DNA from: Marinobacter bohaiensis
Lineage (GTDB): Bacteria; Pseudomonadota; Gammaproteobacteria; Pseudomonadales; Oleiphilaceae
Assembly (NCBI RefSeq): GCF_003258515.1
Contig: NZ_QGEH01000001.1
Span: 682,001 to 746,000 of the forward strand
DNA: 64,000 nt
Direction of reading: 5' to 3'
Both the position numbers and the translations under genes were made by a program. The notes under the pieces are model-generated. The model searched no databases. It was not told the origin of the DNA and was given only the letters and a program-made list of their open reading frames with translations. This document shows positions 1 through 8,342 of the stretch, piece after piece. The first letter of the stretch is position 1. Every line of letters starts with the position of its first letter.

Positions 1-597
1 GAAGCGTTGGGCGGCGCGCTCGAAGGCGGCGGTCCAGGCCCGGTCGGCGTCGGTGGGGCCGGGAATCACGAACACCTCGCGCCACTGGCGTTTGCTCAGC
101 CACTGGCCCAGGGCGTCGGTGAGCATGGCGCGGCTGGGCACGGTGTGCAGCAGGTTGGCGGGGCACTCGGCGGTGCGCAGGGCGTCGTCCCGGGCGCCGG
201 CGTTGAACACCAGGGCGTCGTCGCCGGCGGCGTCGGCCAGCGAGCGCAGCAGGTCGGCGGGCACGTTGAGCACGAACAGCCCGGTGCCGGCGGCGGCCAT
301 GTCGGCCAGGGCCTGGCGGGCCGCCTCGGGCGAGTCGGCCACCACGCTGTCCAGGGTGTAGTGCTGGTCCATGAAGCGGCCGGTGGAATTGTTGTCGGCG
401 ATGCCCAGTTCCGCGCCGCGCAGGCCGGCGTCGTCGGGGGCGTGCAGGGTGGTGGAGAGCACCGGGCCCGGGTCGGGCTGCCATTCGATGTAGCCAACCC
501 GAACGTCCAGGGCCCAGGCCGATGCAACGGGGCCGGCCAGCAGCAAGGCCAGGATCAGCAGGGAGGTAAGCGGCCGTGTCGGGGTAGTAACGGGCAT
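1..597 (-). CDS. Periplasmic ABC-type substrate-binding protein of the PQQ alcohol dehydrogenase locus (3' part missing)
   Basis: Reading the minus strand from an ATG at 597 gives 199 codons with no stop before the window edge, so the C-terminal part is outside. The N terminus is a signal peptide (MPVTTPTRPL then a leucine/alanine core ending near SAWA). The mature part begins DVRVGYIEWQPDP and resembles the branched-chain amino acid-type binding proteins found beside quinoprotein alcohol dehydrogenases. It is divergent from the cytochrome c550 gene at 878. The family name rests on recalled similarity and on context. The ligand is unknown, and a role in PQQ or lanthanide supply would be inference. 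Confidence 0.8.
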   Translation of the reverse strand, partial: MPVTTPTRPLTSLLILALLLAGPVASAWALDVRVGYIEWQPDPGPVLSTTLHAPDDAGLRGAELGIADNNSTGRFMDQHYTLDSVVADSPEAARQALADMAAAGTGLFVLNVPADLLRSLADAAGDDALVFNAGARDDALRTAECPANLLHTVPSRAMLTDALGQWLSKRQWREVFVIPGPTDADRAWTAAFERAAQRF

Positions 598-743
598 GCG
601 GGGCTCAATCGATGTTGGGTTTGTTTCCAGAGTAGGTAAGCGCGGCGGGCCGGGAAATATTCGGAAAGTCGCAAATAGGCGGTACGAAGGTCGTAATAAC
701 GCTGCGATTTCCGCTTGGACAGACCAAAGCGCGCCGCTCTGAT

Positions 744-762
744 TACGACCAAGGAACTAGGC
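744..762 (+). promoter_or_regulatory. Candidate activator site, diverged copy 3 of the alcohol-oxidation element
   Basis: The sequence TACGACCAAGGAACTAGGC matches the element before the alcohol dehydrogenase at 13 of 19 positions, including TAC.ACCAAG. Its right edge lies about 116 bp before the cytochrome c550 start, against about 118 and 126 bp for the other two copies. An exact inverted copy of its left arm, ATTACGACC, lies at 689-697 facing the divergent gene (top-strand arm 742-750). The regulator is unknown; a LuxR-type response regulator of the ExaE/AgmR kind is the obvious guess. Confidence 0.45.
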
Positions 763-877
763 CAAAGCCCCCAAAGTGGCATTCGGATGGTGTGGCCGGG
801 TTCATAGACTGGAATCAACAAGCCGGCCATCCAAACACAATTCGGGCCGGCGGCATCTGTTGATCGAGGTACGCACT

Positions 878-1312
878 ATGGCTCTTTCTTTTCCTTTTAC
901 CGGCCGGGCACTCGTCGCGACGGGGCTGATCCTGGGCTCGGCGGTCGCGCTCGGCCACGGCGATGTGACGCCCCAGCCCGTGGACACCGGCCCGCTGCCC
1001 GACCTGGGCAAGGACGCCCTGGTGGAGAACCCGTTCCGCGAGGGCAACGAGTACGGCCAGCTCAATGCCGACGCGGTCCGGATCGGCAAGGCCGGCTATG
1101 CCGGTAACTGCGCGGTCTGCCACGGCATCGAGGCCATGTCCGGCGGCCTGACCCCGGACCTGCGCGAGCTGACCGAGTGGGATGACGAGTACTTCATCGG
1201 CCGGGTCATGAACGGCACCGAGCGCGGCATGCCGTCGTTCAAGTCCAACCTGGACCAGACCGCCATCTGGGCAATCAAGACCTACATCGAATCCGTGCCG
1301 CAGCCTGAGTGA
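878..1312 (+). CDS. pedF: Cytochrome c550, PedF type
   Basis: This 144-residue secreted c-type cytochrome should accept electrons from the quinoprotein alcohol dehydrogenase in the periplasm. A signal peptide covers about residues 1-26. The single haem site is CAVCH (Cys78, Cys81, His82), with a likely axial Met in the later GMPSF segment. The ATG at 878 follows a GAGGT Shine-Dalgarno at 864; an in-frame start at 776 is rejected because it would bury the signal peptide. It heads a co-directional group with the next three genes. Size and context match PedF rather than the classical ExaB, but the two are hard to tell apart by eye. Confidence 0.88.
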   Translation: MALSFPFTGRALVATGLILGSAVALGHGDVTPQPVDTGPLPDLGKDALVENPFREGNEYGQLNADAVRIGKAGYAGNCAVCHGIEAMSGGLTPDLRELTEWDDEYFIGRVMNGTERGMPSFKSNLDQTAIWAIKTYIESVPQPE

Positions 1313-1344
1313 CGGGCATCGGCCGGGCAGCGTAAGGAGGGCGT

Positions 1345-2271
1345 ATGGTCTGGGCGCGCATCGCGATTGCCGTGGTTGTTTGCGGGGTGGCCCTGGTCGC
1401 CCGGGCGGAATCCCCCATTGCCCAGGCGCCGGAGCGGACCTACGACAAGGTGATCGAGTCCGGCTATCTGCGGGTGGGCGTGTACGAGAATTTCCCGCCG
1501 TATTCTTACCGGCAGGACGGCGAGCCCGCCGGCGTGGACGTGGACCTGGGGCGGCGCATCGCCGAGGCGCTGGGCGTCGAGTTCCAGGTGCACTGGATCA
1601 TTCCCGACGAAACCCTGGAAGACGACCTGCGCAACAACGTCTGGAAGGGCCACTACCTGGCCAAGCGCCGCATCGCCGACGTCATGCTGCGGGTGCCGTA
1701 CGACACCGACTACGCCTATATGACCGAATCCACCGGGGAAATGGTCAACGAGGGCGTGGTGATGTTCGGCCCCTACCAGAAGGAGACGTGGCAGATCGCC
1801 TACGACCCGGACGACCTGGAGGGCGGCGTGCCCACGGTGGCGGTGTTCCAGTACAACCCCATCGGTGTGGAAATTGACAGCCTGCCGGACTTCTACCTCA
1901 CCTCCGCCTTTGGCGGGCGCATGCGCGACCAGACCCAGCACTACCGCAACGTGGGCGCGGCCTTTGACGCCATGGTGGCCGAGGAGGTGACGGCGATCAT
2001 GGGCATGCGGGGGGAAGTGGACTTCCTGCTGGCCACCGATCCCGACCACCGCTTCGCCTTGGCGGAGAACGGCTTTCCCGGCATTGCCCGGCAGCAGTGG
2101 GACATCGGCATGGCGGTGCGCCACACCCACCGGCAGCTCAAGTACGCCATCGAGGCGATCGTCGACCGCATGGTGCGCAATGGCGAGATCGCGGCGATCT
2201 ACGAGCGCTACGGCCTGCGCTACAGCCAGCCGGCCTACTACGACGCCATCCTCGGCGACAGCGGAGGTTAG
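1345..2271 (+). CDS. Family-3 solute-binding protein associated with quinoprotein dehydrogenases (MxaJ/XoxJ-like)
   Basis: This 308-residue periplasmic protein has an N-terminal signal peptide to about residue 22 and a type-2 periplasmic-binding fold. The opening of the mature part (SGYLRVGVYENFPPYSY, then GVDVDLGRRIAEALG) is typical of amino-acid-binding proteins. No transporter permease or ATPase accompanies it. Homologues next to methanol and alcohol dehydrogenases (MxaJ, XoxJ) are thought to act on the dehydrogenase itself rather than in uptake, and that is the inference here. TAAGGAGGG precedes the ATG by about 6 bases, and the cytochrome gene ends 32 bp upstream. Confidence 0.85.
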   Translation: MVWARIAIAVVVCGVALVARAESPIAQAPERTYDKVIESGYLRVGVYENFPPYSYRQDGEPAGVDVDLGRRIAEALGVEFQVHWIIPDETLEDDLRNNVWKGHYLAKRRIADVMLRVPYDTDYAYMTESTGEMVNEGVVMFGPYQKETWQIAYDPDDLEGGVPTVAVFQYNPIGVEIDSLPDFYLTSAFGGRMRDQTQHYRNVGAAFDAMVAEEVTAIMGMRGEVDFLLATDPDHRFALAENGFPGIARQQWDIGMAVRHTHRQLKYAIEAIVDRMVRNGEIAAIYERYGLRYSQPAYYDAILGDSGG

Positions 2272-2273
2272 GC

Positions 2274-3041
2274 ATGCGCGGCGGGATCTGTTTTCTGGCT
2301 TTGGTGATGCCCGCCCTGGCGGCGGCCTATCCCGACGATCCCTACCGGTCGCCCATGTGGGACTACAACCTGGACCGCTACCTGGGGGAAGGAGCCGAGG
2401 TGGTGCTGGACGAGCGGATCGACCTCAAGGTGCCGCCGTTCGCCGAGGACTCCGCCCAGGTGCCGCTGACGGTGGATCTGTCCGCCTTCGACCGGCCGGT
2501 GCAGACCGTCATCACCTGGGTCGATCTCAACCCCATTCCGCATCTGTTCACCGTCGAGCCGAATACGCGGGTGAGCGTGGTGTCCCTCAACTTCCGGGTG
2601 CAGCAGGCCACGACGGTGCGCGCGGCGGTGCAGGATAGCGACGGCGTCTGGCACGTCGGCAGCGCCCACGTGGATGCCGCCGGTGGGGGCTGTACGGCGC
2701 CCAGCGTGGCGTCGGCCAACCCGGACTGGGAGGCGACCTTCGGCGAGATCCGCGGCGGCGCCTTCTCGCCGGCGGACCGGTCGCGGCTGAAGGTGTCCGT
2801 CCGGCATCCGATGGATTCGGGCATGGTGGGCAATATTCCCGCCTTCCACATCGAGCGGCTGGAACTGCGGGCCGGGCGGGGCGAGGCCAACCTGCTCACC
2901 ATGACCCTGTCCGAATCCGCCGCCGAGAATCCGGTGTTCGTGTTCGAACTGCCCGACGCGCCGCCGGTGTACGACGTCTGGATGCGCGACAACAACGGCA
3001 ATCAGTTCGAACGCATCGTGGACAATGGAGGGGCGCGATGA
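2274..3041 (+). CDS. Fused SoxYZ-like carrier protein of the quinoprotein cluster
   Basis: This 255-residue secreted protein begins 2 bp after the preceding stop, with GGAGG at 2262. It has a short signal peptide (to about residue 18), an N-terminal SoxY-like beta-sandwich region, a Gly-rich linker with the only obvious cysteine (Cys140 in GGGCTAP), and a C-terminal SoxZ-like half ending in a MRDNNGNQFE-type strand. In sulfur oxidation the SoxY cysteine carries covalent intermediates. Fusions of this kind occur beside quinoprotein dehydrogenases, and their cargo is unknown to me. A four-base ATGA overlap couples it to the metallohydrolase that follows. A longer in-frame start at 2097 lies inside the previous gene and is rejected. 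Confidence 0.83.
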   Translation: MRGGICFLALVMPALAAAYPDDPYRSPMWDYNLDRYLGEGAEVVLDERIDLKVPPFAEDSAQVPLTVDLSAFDRPVQTVITWVDLNPIPHLFTVEPNTRVSVVSLNFRVQQATTVRAAVQDSDGVWHVGSAHVDAAGGGCTAPSVASANPDWEATFGEIRGGAFSPADRSRLKVSVRHPMDSGMVGNIPAFHIERLELRAGRGEANLLTMTLSESAAENPVFVFELPDAPPVYDVWMRDNNGNQFERIVDNGGAR

Positions 3042-3973
3042 TCCGCCTGCTGGAGAGCCTCCTGCTGCTGTTGCTGGCTGCGCCGACGAACGCCGACTTG
3101 CGCTATCAACTGACGCCCCGGCAGATCGCACCGGACACCTGGCTGGTGGAAGGCGCCACGGAGAATTTCTCCCGCGCGAACGGCGGCGACATCGTCAACA
3201 CGGCGTTTGTCGTTACGGACGCCGGGGTGGTGGTGATCGACACCGGCCCGTCGCTGCAGTACGGCGATGCCCTGCACGACGCCATTCGCGCGATCACCGA
3301 CCAGCCGGTTGTCGAGGTGTGGCTGACCCATCATCACCCGGACCACACGTTCGGCAACCAGGCGTTCCCGGAAAGGGCGCTGGCGGCCTTGCCGGAGACG
3401 ACGGAGATGCTGGCCGAGCAGGGCGACGCCTTCGCCGACAATATGTATCGGCTGGTGGGCGATTGGATGCGAGGCACCGAGGTGACCCTGCCCACCCGGG
3501 CGCTGGAGCCCGGTCCGCTGACCGTGGGCCATCACGACTTCCGGCTGTACCGGTTCACCGGCCACACCGGCGCCGATCTGGTGATTCTCGATGAGACCAC
3601 CGGCACGCTGTTTGCCGGCGATATGGTGTTCTTCAAGCGTGCGCTGACCACACCCCAGACGCCCGGGCTCACGGTCTGGCAGGACGAGCTGGACCGGCTG
3701 GCGGCCATCCCGTTCAGGCAACTGGTACCCGGGCACGGGCCGCCCGTCTCCGACCACCGCGCGTTCGACCAGATGCACGCCTACATTGACTGGCTCGACG
3801 ACCTGCTCCGCGACAGCGCCGCCCAGGGCCGAACGGCCAATGAGGTCATGACCACGCCGGTTCCCGAGCGTTTTGCCGACGTGGACGAGGCCGCCTACGA
3901 GCTGATCCGCACGACGACGCACCTGTATCCCCGCTATGAGCAGGCGGCGTTGCGTCTGTTGCCGGGGGAGTAG
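3038..3973 (+). CDS. Periplasmic zinc metallohydrolase, quinoprotein-associated MBL-fold protein
   Basis: This 311-residue metallo-beta-lactamase-fold protein has a signal peptide (MIRLLESLLLLLLAAPTNA). The metal-binding motif H98-H99-H100-P-D102-H103 is intact. Further ligands are likely in FTGHTGAD and in the VPGHGPPV segment. The start codon overlaps the stop of the SoxYZ-like gene (ATGA), so the two are probably translated together. The pairing is reminiscent of SoxH-type hydrolases with SoxYZ carriers. A role in releasing a product from the carrier cysteine is an inference without direct support. Confidence 0.85.
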   Translation: MIRLLESLLLLLLAAPTNADLRYQLTPRQIAPDTWLVEGATENFSRANGGDIVNTAFVVTDAGVVVIDTGPSLQYGDALHDAIRAITDQPVVEVWLTHHHPDHTFGNQAFPERALAALPETTEMLAEQGDAFADNMYRLVGDWMRGTEVTLPTRALEPGPLTVGHHDFRLYRFTGHTGADLVILDETTGTLFAGDMVFFKRALTTPQTPGLTVWQDELDRLAAIPFRQLVPGHGPPVSDHRAFDQMHAYIDWLDDLLRDSAAQGRTANEVMTTPVPERFADVDEAAYELIRTTTHLYPRYEQAALRLLPGE

Positions 3974-3980
3974 CTAAAGC

Positions 3981-4016
3981 GGTGTCCTGTGGTCCGCCCT
4001 GATTCCGCAGGACACC
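3981..4016 (+). terminator. Inverted repeat after the metallohydrolase gene
   Basis: A perfect 9-bp stem, GGTGTCCTG (3981-3989) with CAGGACACC (4008-4016), encloses an 18-base loop 8 bp after the stop codon. There is no T-run directly after it, so termination would have to be Rho-dependent or weak. It could instead be an mRNA-stabilising hairpin. Confidence 0.35.
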
Positions 4017-4126
4017 CGTTGAGGCGGGGGCCCGTCACGTTATACCCGGCTATCATCGTCGGGCTTTTTTGCTCAGAGCTGCCGACTACATTGGGACCGC
4101 TTACCCAAGAGGCGTTCAGCCGGGTC

Positions 4127-4146
4127 TTACTACCAAGTGATGAGAC
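4127..4146 (+). promoter_or_regulatory. Candidate activator site upstream of the alcohol dehydrogenase
   Basis: The core TACTACCAAGTGATGAGAC matches the element before the aldehyde dehydrogenase at 17 of 19 positions and ends about 118 bp before the ADH start. It is followed at once by a perfect inverted repeat, ACCGGCA-C-TGCCGGT (4148-4162), that the other copies lack. The rest of the 290-bp gap holds no gene I can support. Confidence 0.6.
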
Positions 4147-4263
4147 AACCGGCACTGCCGGTCAATTGTTGCTCTGTACCTCGCAACCAAGAATGTGGAA
4201 AGAGGCGGGAAACGATCCCGGTTCGCCGCAGAAACTGACAACAAGAGACTTGGAGAGCGCAAC

Positions 4264-6036
4264 ATGAATGCAACACGACTGGGGAAACGGTTTGCGGCCA
4301 GTGCGCTGGCCCTGGCGGTTTCCATGAGCGCCTACGCGGTTAACGACGACGATATTCTCAACGATCAGGACACCGTCGATGACGTGGTGACCTACGGTAT
4401 GGGCGTCCAGGGCCAGCGCTTCAGCCCGATGAACGACCTCAACACCGACAACGTCAAATCCCTGCAGCCCGTCTGGGCTTTCTCCTTCGGCGGCGAGAAG
4501 CAGCGCGGCCAGGAATCCCAGCCGCTGGTGAAGGACGGCGTGATGTACGTGTCCGCGTCCTATTCCCGCGTCTACGCCATCGACGTCACCAACGGCGAGG
4601 AACTCTGGCAGTACGACGCGCGCCTGCCCGACGGCATCATGCCCTGCTGTGACGTTGTCAACCGGGGCGTGGCCCTGTACGGCGACAAGGTCATCTTCGG
4701 CACCCTGGACGCCAAGCTGGTGGCCCTCAACAAGGACACCGGCAAGGTCCAGTGGATCAAGAAAGTGGCCGACTACCAGGCCGGCTACGCCATCACCGCC
4801 GCGCCGATTGTGGTCAAAGGCAAGGTGATCACCGGCGTTTCCGGCGGTGAATTCGGCATCGTCGGCAAGGTGGAAGCCTACGACGCCAACACCGGCGAAA
4901 TCGTCTGGACGCGCCCGACCGTGGAAGGCCACATGGGCTACGTCTACGAGGACGGCAAGAAGGTCGAGGCGGGTATCTCCGGCGGCGAAGCCGGCCAGAC
5001 CTGGCCCGGCGACATGTGGAAGAACGGCGGCGCCGCCACTTGGCTGGGCGGCACCTACGATCCTGAGACCGACAGCCTGTTCTTCGGCACCGGTAACCCC
5101 GCCCCGTGGAACTCCCATCTGCGCCCCGGCGATAACCTGTTCTCTTCCTCCCGTCTGGCCATCGACCCGGACGACGGCCGCATCAAGTGGCATTTCCAGA
5201 CCACCCCGCACGACGGCTGGGACTACGATGGCGTCAACGAGCTGATTTCCTTCGACCTGAACGAGAATGGCGAGACCGTCAAAGCCGCCGCCACGGCGGA
5301 TCGCAACGGTTTCATGTACGTACTGAACCGGGAGAGCGGCGAGTTCATCCGTGGCTTCCCGTTCGTGGACAAGATCACCTGGGCTGAGGGGCTGGACGAC
5401 AACGGCCGGCCGATCTTCACTGACGGTGGCCGCCCGGGTAACCCGGCAGACATGAGCGGCGACAAGGGCGATGTGGTGGTGGCCCAGCCGGCCTTCCTGG
5501 GCGGCAAGAACTGGATGCCCATGGCCTACAACCCGGAGACCGAGTTGTTCTACGTGCCCTCCAACGAGTGGTCCATGGACATCTGGAACGAGCCGGTGTC
5601 CTACAAGAAGGGCGCGGCCTATCTGGGCGCGGGCTTCACCATCAAGCCGGCGAACGAGGATTACATCGGCGTACTGCGGGCGATGGACCCCAAAACCGGC
5701 GAGGAAGTCTGGCGCTACGAGAACACCGCGCCGCTGTGGGGCGGGGTGATGACCACCGCCGGCAACCTGGTGTTCACCGGCACGCCGGAAGGCTACCTGA
5801 AGGCGTTCGACGCCCGGACCGGCGAGGAGCTGTACCGCTTCAACACCGGCACGGGCATCGTCGGTACGCCGATCACCTGGAAGATGGGCGGTGAGCAGTA
5901 CGTTTCGATCAGCACCGGCTGGGGCGGTGCGGTGCCGCTCTGGGGCGGTGAAGTGGCCAAGGTGGTGAAAGATTTCAATCAGGGCGGAACTGTTTGGACC
6001 TTCAAGCTGCCTAACGGCAACGTCGCCAGCCGTTGA
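4264..6036 (+). CDS. exaA: PQQ-dependent (quinoprotein) alcohol dehydrogenase, PedH/ExaA family, with a lanthanide-type metal site
   Basis: This 590-residue periplasmic enzyme oxidises primary alcohols to aldehydes with PQQ and passes electrons to a c-type cytochrome. The signal peptide ends at about Ala25 (MSAYA). The fold is an eight-bladed propeller with repeated tryptophan-docking strands. The vicinal disulfide that stacks on PQQ is Cys128-Cys129 (MPCCDV). The motif [11 protein letters not shown] gives the catalytic Asp320 and a second acid, Asp322, two residues on. Known XoxF and PedH enzymes use that second Asp to bind lanthanides; calcium enzymes have another residue there. The ATG at 4264 follows GGAGAG; an in-frame start at 4195 lacks support. 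Substrate range cannot be read from sequence. Confidence 0.93.
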   Translation: MNATRLGKRFAASALALAVSMSAYAVNDDDILNDQDTVDDVVTYGMGVQGQRFSPMNDLNTDNVKSLQPVWAFSFGGEKQRGQESQPLVKDGVMYVSASYSRVYAIDVTNGEELWQYDARLPDGIMPCCDVVNRGVALYGDKVIFGTLDAKLVALNKDTGKVQWIKKVADYQAGYAITAAPIVVKGKVITGVSGGEFGIVGKVEAYDANTGEIVWTRPTVEGHMGYVYEDGKKVEAGISGGEAGQTWPGDMWKNGGAATWLGGTYDPETDSLFFGTGNPAPWNSHLRPGDNLFSSSRLAIDPDDGRIKWHFQTTPHDGWDYDGVNELISFDLNENGETVKAAATADRNGFMYVLNRESGEFIRGFPFVDKITWAEGLDDNGRPIFTDGGRPGNPADMSGDKGDVVVAQPAFLGGKNWMPMAYNPETELFYVPSNEWSMDIWNEPVSYKKGAAYLGAGFTIKPANEDYIGVLRAMDPKTGEEVWRYENTAPLWGGVMTTAGNLVFTGTPEGYLKAFDARTGEELYRFNTGTGIVGTPITWKMGGEQYVSISTGWGGAVPLWGGEVAKVVKDFNQGGTVWTFKLPNGNVASR

Positions 6037-6052
6037 GTGTCGGCAACGACCC

Positions 6053-6083
6053 GGAAAGGGCCGCGCGGCGGCCCTTTTCCGTT
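6053..6083 (+). terminator. Intrinsic terminator after the alcohol dehydrogenase
   Basis: The stem AAAGGGCCGC (6055-6064) with GCGGCCCTTT (6068-6077) and a short loop is followed by T and C bases 20 bp after the stop. It separates the ADH gene from the aldehyde dehydrogenase, which has its own activator-like site. Confidence 0.75.
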
Positions 6084-6141
6084 TCTGAAATCCATTCTTG
6101 GAACAGGTCGCTCGGCGCTTGCGTAACGGTGGTTTTTCACC

Positions 6142-6160
6142 TACTACCAAATGACGAGAC
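6142..6160 (+). promoter_or_regulatory. Candidate activator site upstream of the aldehyde dehydrogenase
   Basis: TACTACCAAATGACGAGAC differs from the ADH copy at only two of 19 positions and ends about 126 bp before the ALDH start. The similar distance suggests one activator drives both genes. This is an inference from two strong copies and one weak one. Confidence 0.6.
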
Positions 6161-6285
6161 GGACGCATCGAAGGGACCATTTTTAAGCCAACAGGTGGTC
6201 GCTAGAGTGAAATCGTAAAGGCAGTTACCGCGCCCGTCGCGGTCCAATAACGCCGTCGCGGTCAATAACAAGAGAGGTCACTATC

Positions 6286-7806
6286 ATGATTTACGCACAA
6301 CCCGGCAAGGAAGGCTCCGTCGTCTCCTTCAAACCCCGCTATGAAAACTACATCGGTGGCGAATGGGTCGCCCCGGTGAAAGGTCAGTACTTCGACAACA
6401 TCACCCCGATTACCGGCGATGTGATCTGTGAAATCCCGCGCTCCACCGCCGAAGACGTCGACGTCGCGCTGGACGCCGCCCACAAGGCCGCGCCGGCCTG
6501 GGGCCAGACCTCCGCCACCGAGCGCTCCAACATCCTGCTGAAGATCGCCGATCGCATCGAGCAGAACCTGGAGCTGCTGGCCGTGGCCGAGACCTGGGAC
6601 AACGGCAAGGCGGTGCGCGAGACCCTGAACGCCGACATCCCGCTGGCGGTGGACCATTTCCGCTACTTCGCCGGCTGCATCCGCGCCCAGGAAGGCCATC
6701 TGGGTGAGATCGACGGCAACACCATCGCCTACCACTTCCACGAGCCGCTGGGTGTGGTGGGGCAGATCATTCCCTGGAATTTCCCGATCCTGATGGCCGC
6801 CTGGAAGCTCGCGCCGTGCCTGGCCGCCGGCAACTGCACCGTGCTCAAGCCGGCCGAGCAGACCCCGGCGTCCATCCTGCTGGTCATGGAGCTGATCGGT
6901 GACCTGCTGCCCCCGGGCGTGATCAACATCGTCAACGGTTACGGCAGCGAAGCCGGCCAGGCCCTGGCCAGCAGCAAGCGTATTGCCAAGATCGCCTTCA
7001 CCGGCTCCACCCCGGTGGGCTCGCACATCATGAAGTGCGCCGCCGAGAACATCATCCCGTCCACCGTGGAGCTGGGCGGCAAGTCCCCCAACATCTACTT
7101 CTCCGACATCATGCAGGGCGAACCGGAGTTCATCGACAAGTGTGTCGAGGGCCTGGTGCTGGCGTTCTTCAACCAGGGCGAAGTCTGCACCTGCCCGTCC
7201 CGGGCGCTGGTGCAGGAGGACATCTACGACGAGTTCATGGCCAAGGTGGTCGAGCGCACCAAGACCATCAAGCGCGGCAACCCGCTGGACACCGACGTGC
7301 AGGTGGGCGCCCAGGCCAGTAAGGAACAGTTCGACAAGATCATGTCCTACCTGGAAATCGGCAAGCAGGAAGGCGCCGAAGTGCTGACCGGTGGCGGCAA
7401 GGAAGAGCTGGATATGGAGTTCAACAACGGCTTCTACATCCAGCCGACCCTGTTCAAGGGCGACAACAAGATGCGCGTCTTCCAGGAAGAGATCTTCGGC
7501 CCGGTGGTGGGTGTCACCACCTTCAAGGACGAAGCCGAAGCCCTGGCCATCGCCAACGACACCGAGTTTGGTCTCGGCGCCGGCGTCTGGACCCGCGACA
7601 CAAACCGCCAGTACCGCATGGGCCGCGCCATCCAGGCCGGTCGGGTGTGGATGAACTGCTATCACGCCTATCCGGCGCACGCCGCCTTCGGCGGTTACAA
7701 GAAATCCGGTGTCGGCCGCGAGACCCACAAGCTGGCGCTCGAACACTATCAGCAGACCAAGAACATGCTGATCAGTTACGACACCAACCCGCTGGGCTTC
7801 TTCTGA
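6286..7806 (+). CDS. exaC: NAD-dependent aldehyde dehydrogenase, ExaC/AldB type
   Basis: This 506-residue cytoplasmic enzyme oxidises aldehydes such as acetaldehyde to acids and completes the pathway begun by the quinoprotein dehydrogenase. Catalytic residues are visible: Glu262 in VELGGKSPN and Cys301 in NQGEVCTC. The NAD-binding FTGSTPVG segment is intact and there is no signal peptide. Length and the IYAQPG start match the ExaC group. AGAGAGG lies before the ATG. It carries its own candidate activator site and a strong terminator. It could also oxidise alpha-ketoglutarate semialdehyde from the uronate pathway, but nothing in the sequence favours that. Confidence 0.93.
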   Translation: MIYAQPGKEGSVVSFKPRYENYIGGEWVAPVKGQYFDNITPITGDVICEIPRSTAEDVDVALDAAHKAAPAWGQTSATERSNILLKIADRIEQNLELLAVAETWDNGKAVRETLNADIPLAVDHFRYFAGCIRAQEGHLGEIDGNTIAYHFHEPLGVVGQIIPWNFPILMAAWKLAPCLAAGNCTVLKPAEQTPASILLVMELIGDLLPPGVINIVNGYGSEAGQALASSKRIAKIAFTGSTPVGSHIMKCAAENIIPSTVELGGKSPNIYFSDIMQGEPEFIDKCVEGLVLAFFNQGEVCTCPSRALVQEDIYDEFMAKVVERTKTIKRGNPLDTDVQVGAQASKEQFDKIMSYLEIGKQEGAEVLTGGGKEELDMEFNNGFYIQPTLFKGDNKMRVFQEEIFGPVVGVTTFKDEAEALAIANDTEFGLGAGVWTRDTNRQYRMGRAIQAGRVWMNCYHAYPAHAAFGGYKKSGVGRETHKLALEHYQQTKNMLISYDTNPLGFF

Positions 7807-7936
7807 GGCCCGGCAAGCCCCGAATCTGGCTGAGAAGTCAGTAGACGAGGCGAGGTGACACAGGGACGTGTCGGCCCTGACGCCCGGAAGAGTCGCCGGG
7901 CGATGTCAGGTTGCGTCTGTGTCCTCCTGCCATTTT

Positions 7937-7961
7937 AGCGGCCCCTCCGGGCCGCTTTTTT
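7937..7961 (+). terminator. Strong intrinsic terminator
   Basis: AGCGGCCC (7937-7944) pairs with GGGCCGCT (7949-7956) around a four-base loop and is followed by a six-T run. A decayed copy of the same hairpin lies near 8156-8175 (GCGGTCCCTGCAGGCTGC, then TTTT). This suggests the terminator was duplicated together with the repeat unit that follows. Confidence 0.85.
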
Positions 7962-7975
7962 GTGGGTGTCGAAAA

Positions 7976-8320
7976 GTGCTGTCGCCGGAGGTATCCCGGA
8001 AAATGTAGCCGAAGCTTCAGCTTCGGAGCAGGGGCCAACCTGCCGGTACACCTCGGGAATTGAGGGAATCAGGGCGCCTGACGGCGCCTCCGAAGCTGAA
8101 GCGTCGGCTACGTGCCCGAGTTGACGGCTAACTGCGCGTCTCCCTGTCGTTCTTTGCGGTCCCTGCAGGCTGCTTTTCAAGGGTGCTGTAGCCGAAGGTA
8201 TCCCGGAAAATGTAGCCGAAGCTTCAGCTTCGGAGCAGGCGTCAGCCTGCCGATACACCCGGGGAATTGAGGGAATCAGGGCGCCTGACGGCGCCTCCGA
8301 AGCTGAAACGTCGGCTACAC
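7976..8320. repeat. Tandem pair of BIME-like units built from inverted REP elements (207-bp period)
   Basis: The 536-bp gap between the ALDH and regulator genes is mostly this repeat. Each unit has a 27-bp REP beginning GTAGCCGAAGCTTCAGC (8005-8031 and 8212-8238). A diverged partner in opposite orientation beginning CCTCCGAAGCTGAA lies at 8087-8111 and 8294-8318. All four sit exactly 207 bp apart pairwise. The same REP recurs at 28261 and 28533. No REP-associated transposase (RAYT) gene is in the window. Short reading frames across this block follow the repeat and are not genes. Confidence 0.9.
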
Positions 8321-8342
8321 GAGCGTGCCAACGCCTCGGTCC

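Noticed and set aside
1345-2271. A genuine MxaJ of a methanol dehydrogenase operon
   Set aside because: No mxaG or methanol-specific genes are present, so the generic quinoprotein-associated label is safer.
4162-6180. A 672-codon minus-strand open frame
   Set aside because: It is the shadow of the alcohol dehydrogenase, caused by high GC at third positions.
6286-7806. Alpha-ketoglutarate semialdehyde dehydrogenase of the uronate route
   Set aside because: It has its own ADH-type control element and a strong terminator, and lies on the opposite strand to the uronate operon.
7976-8320. A CRISPR-like repeat array
   Set aside because: Repeats are palindromic REPs in alternating orientation with conserved spacers, and there are no cas genes.
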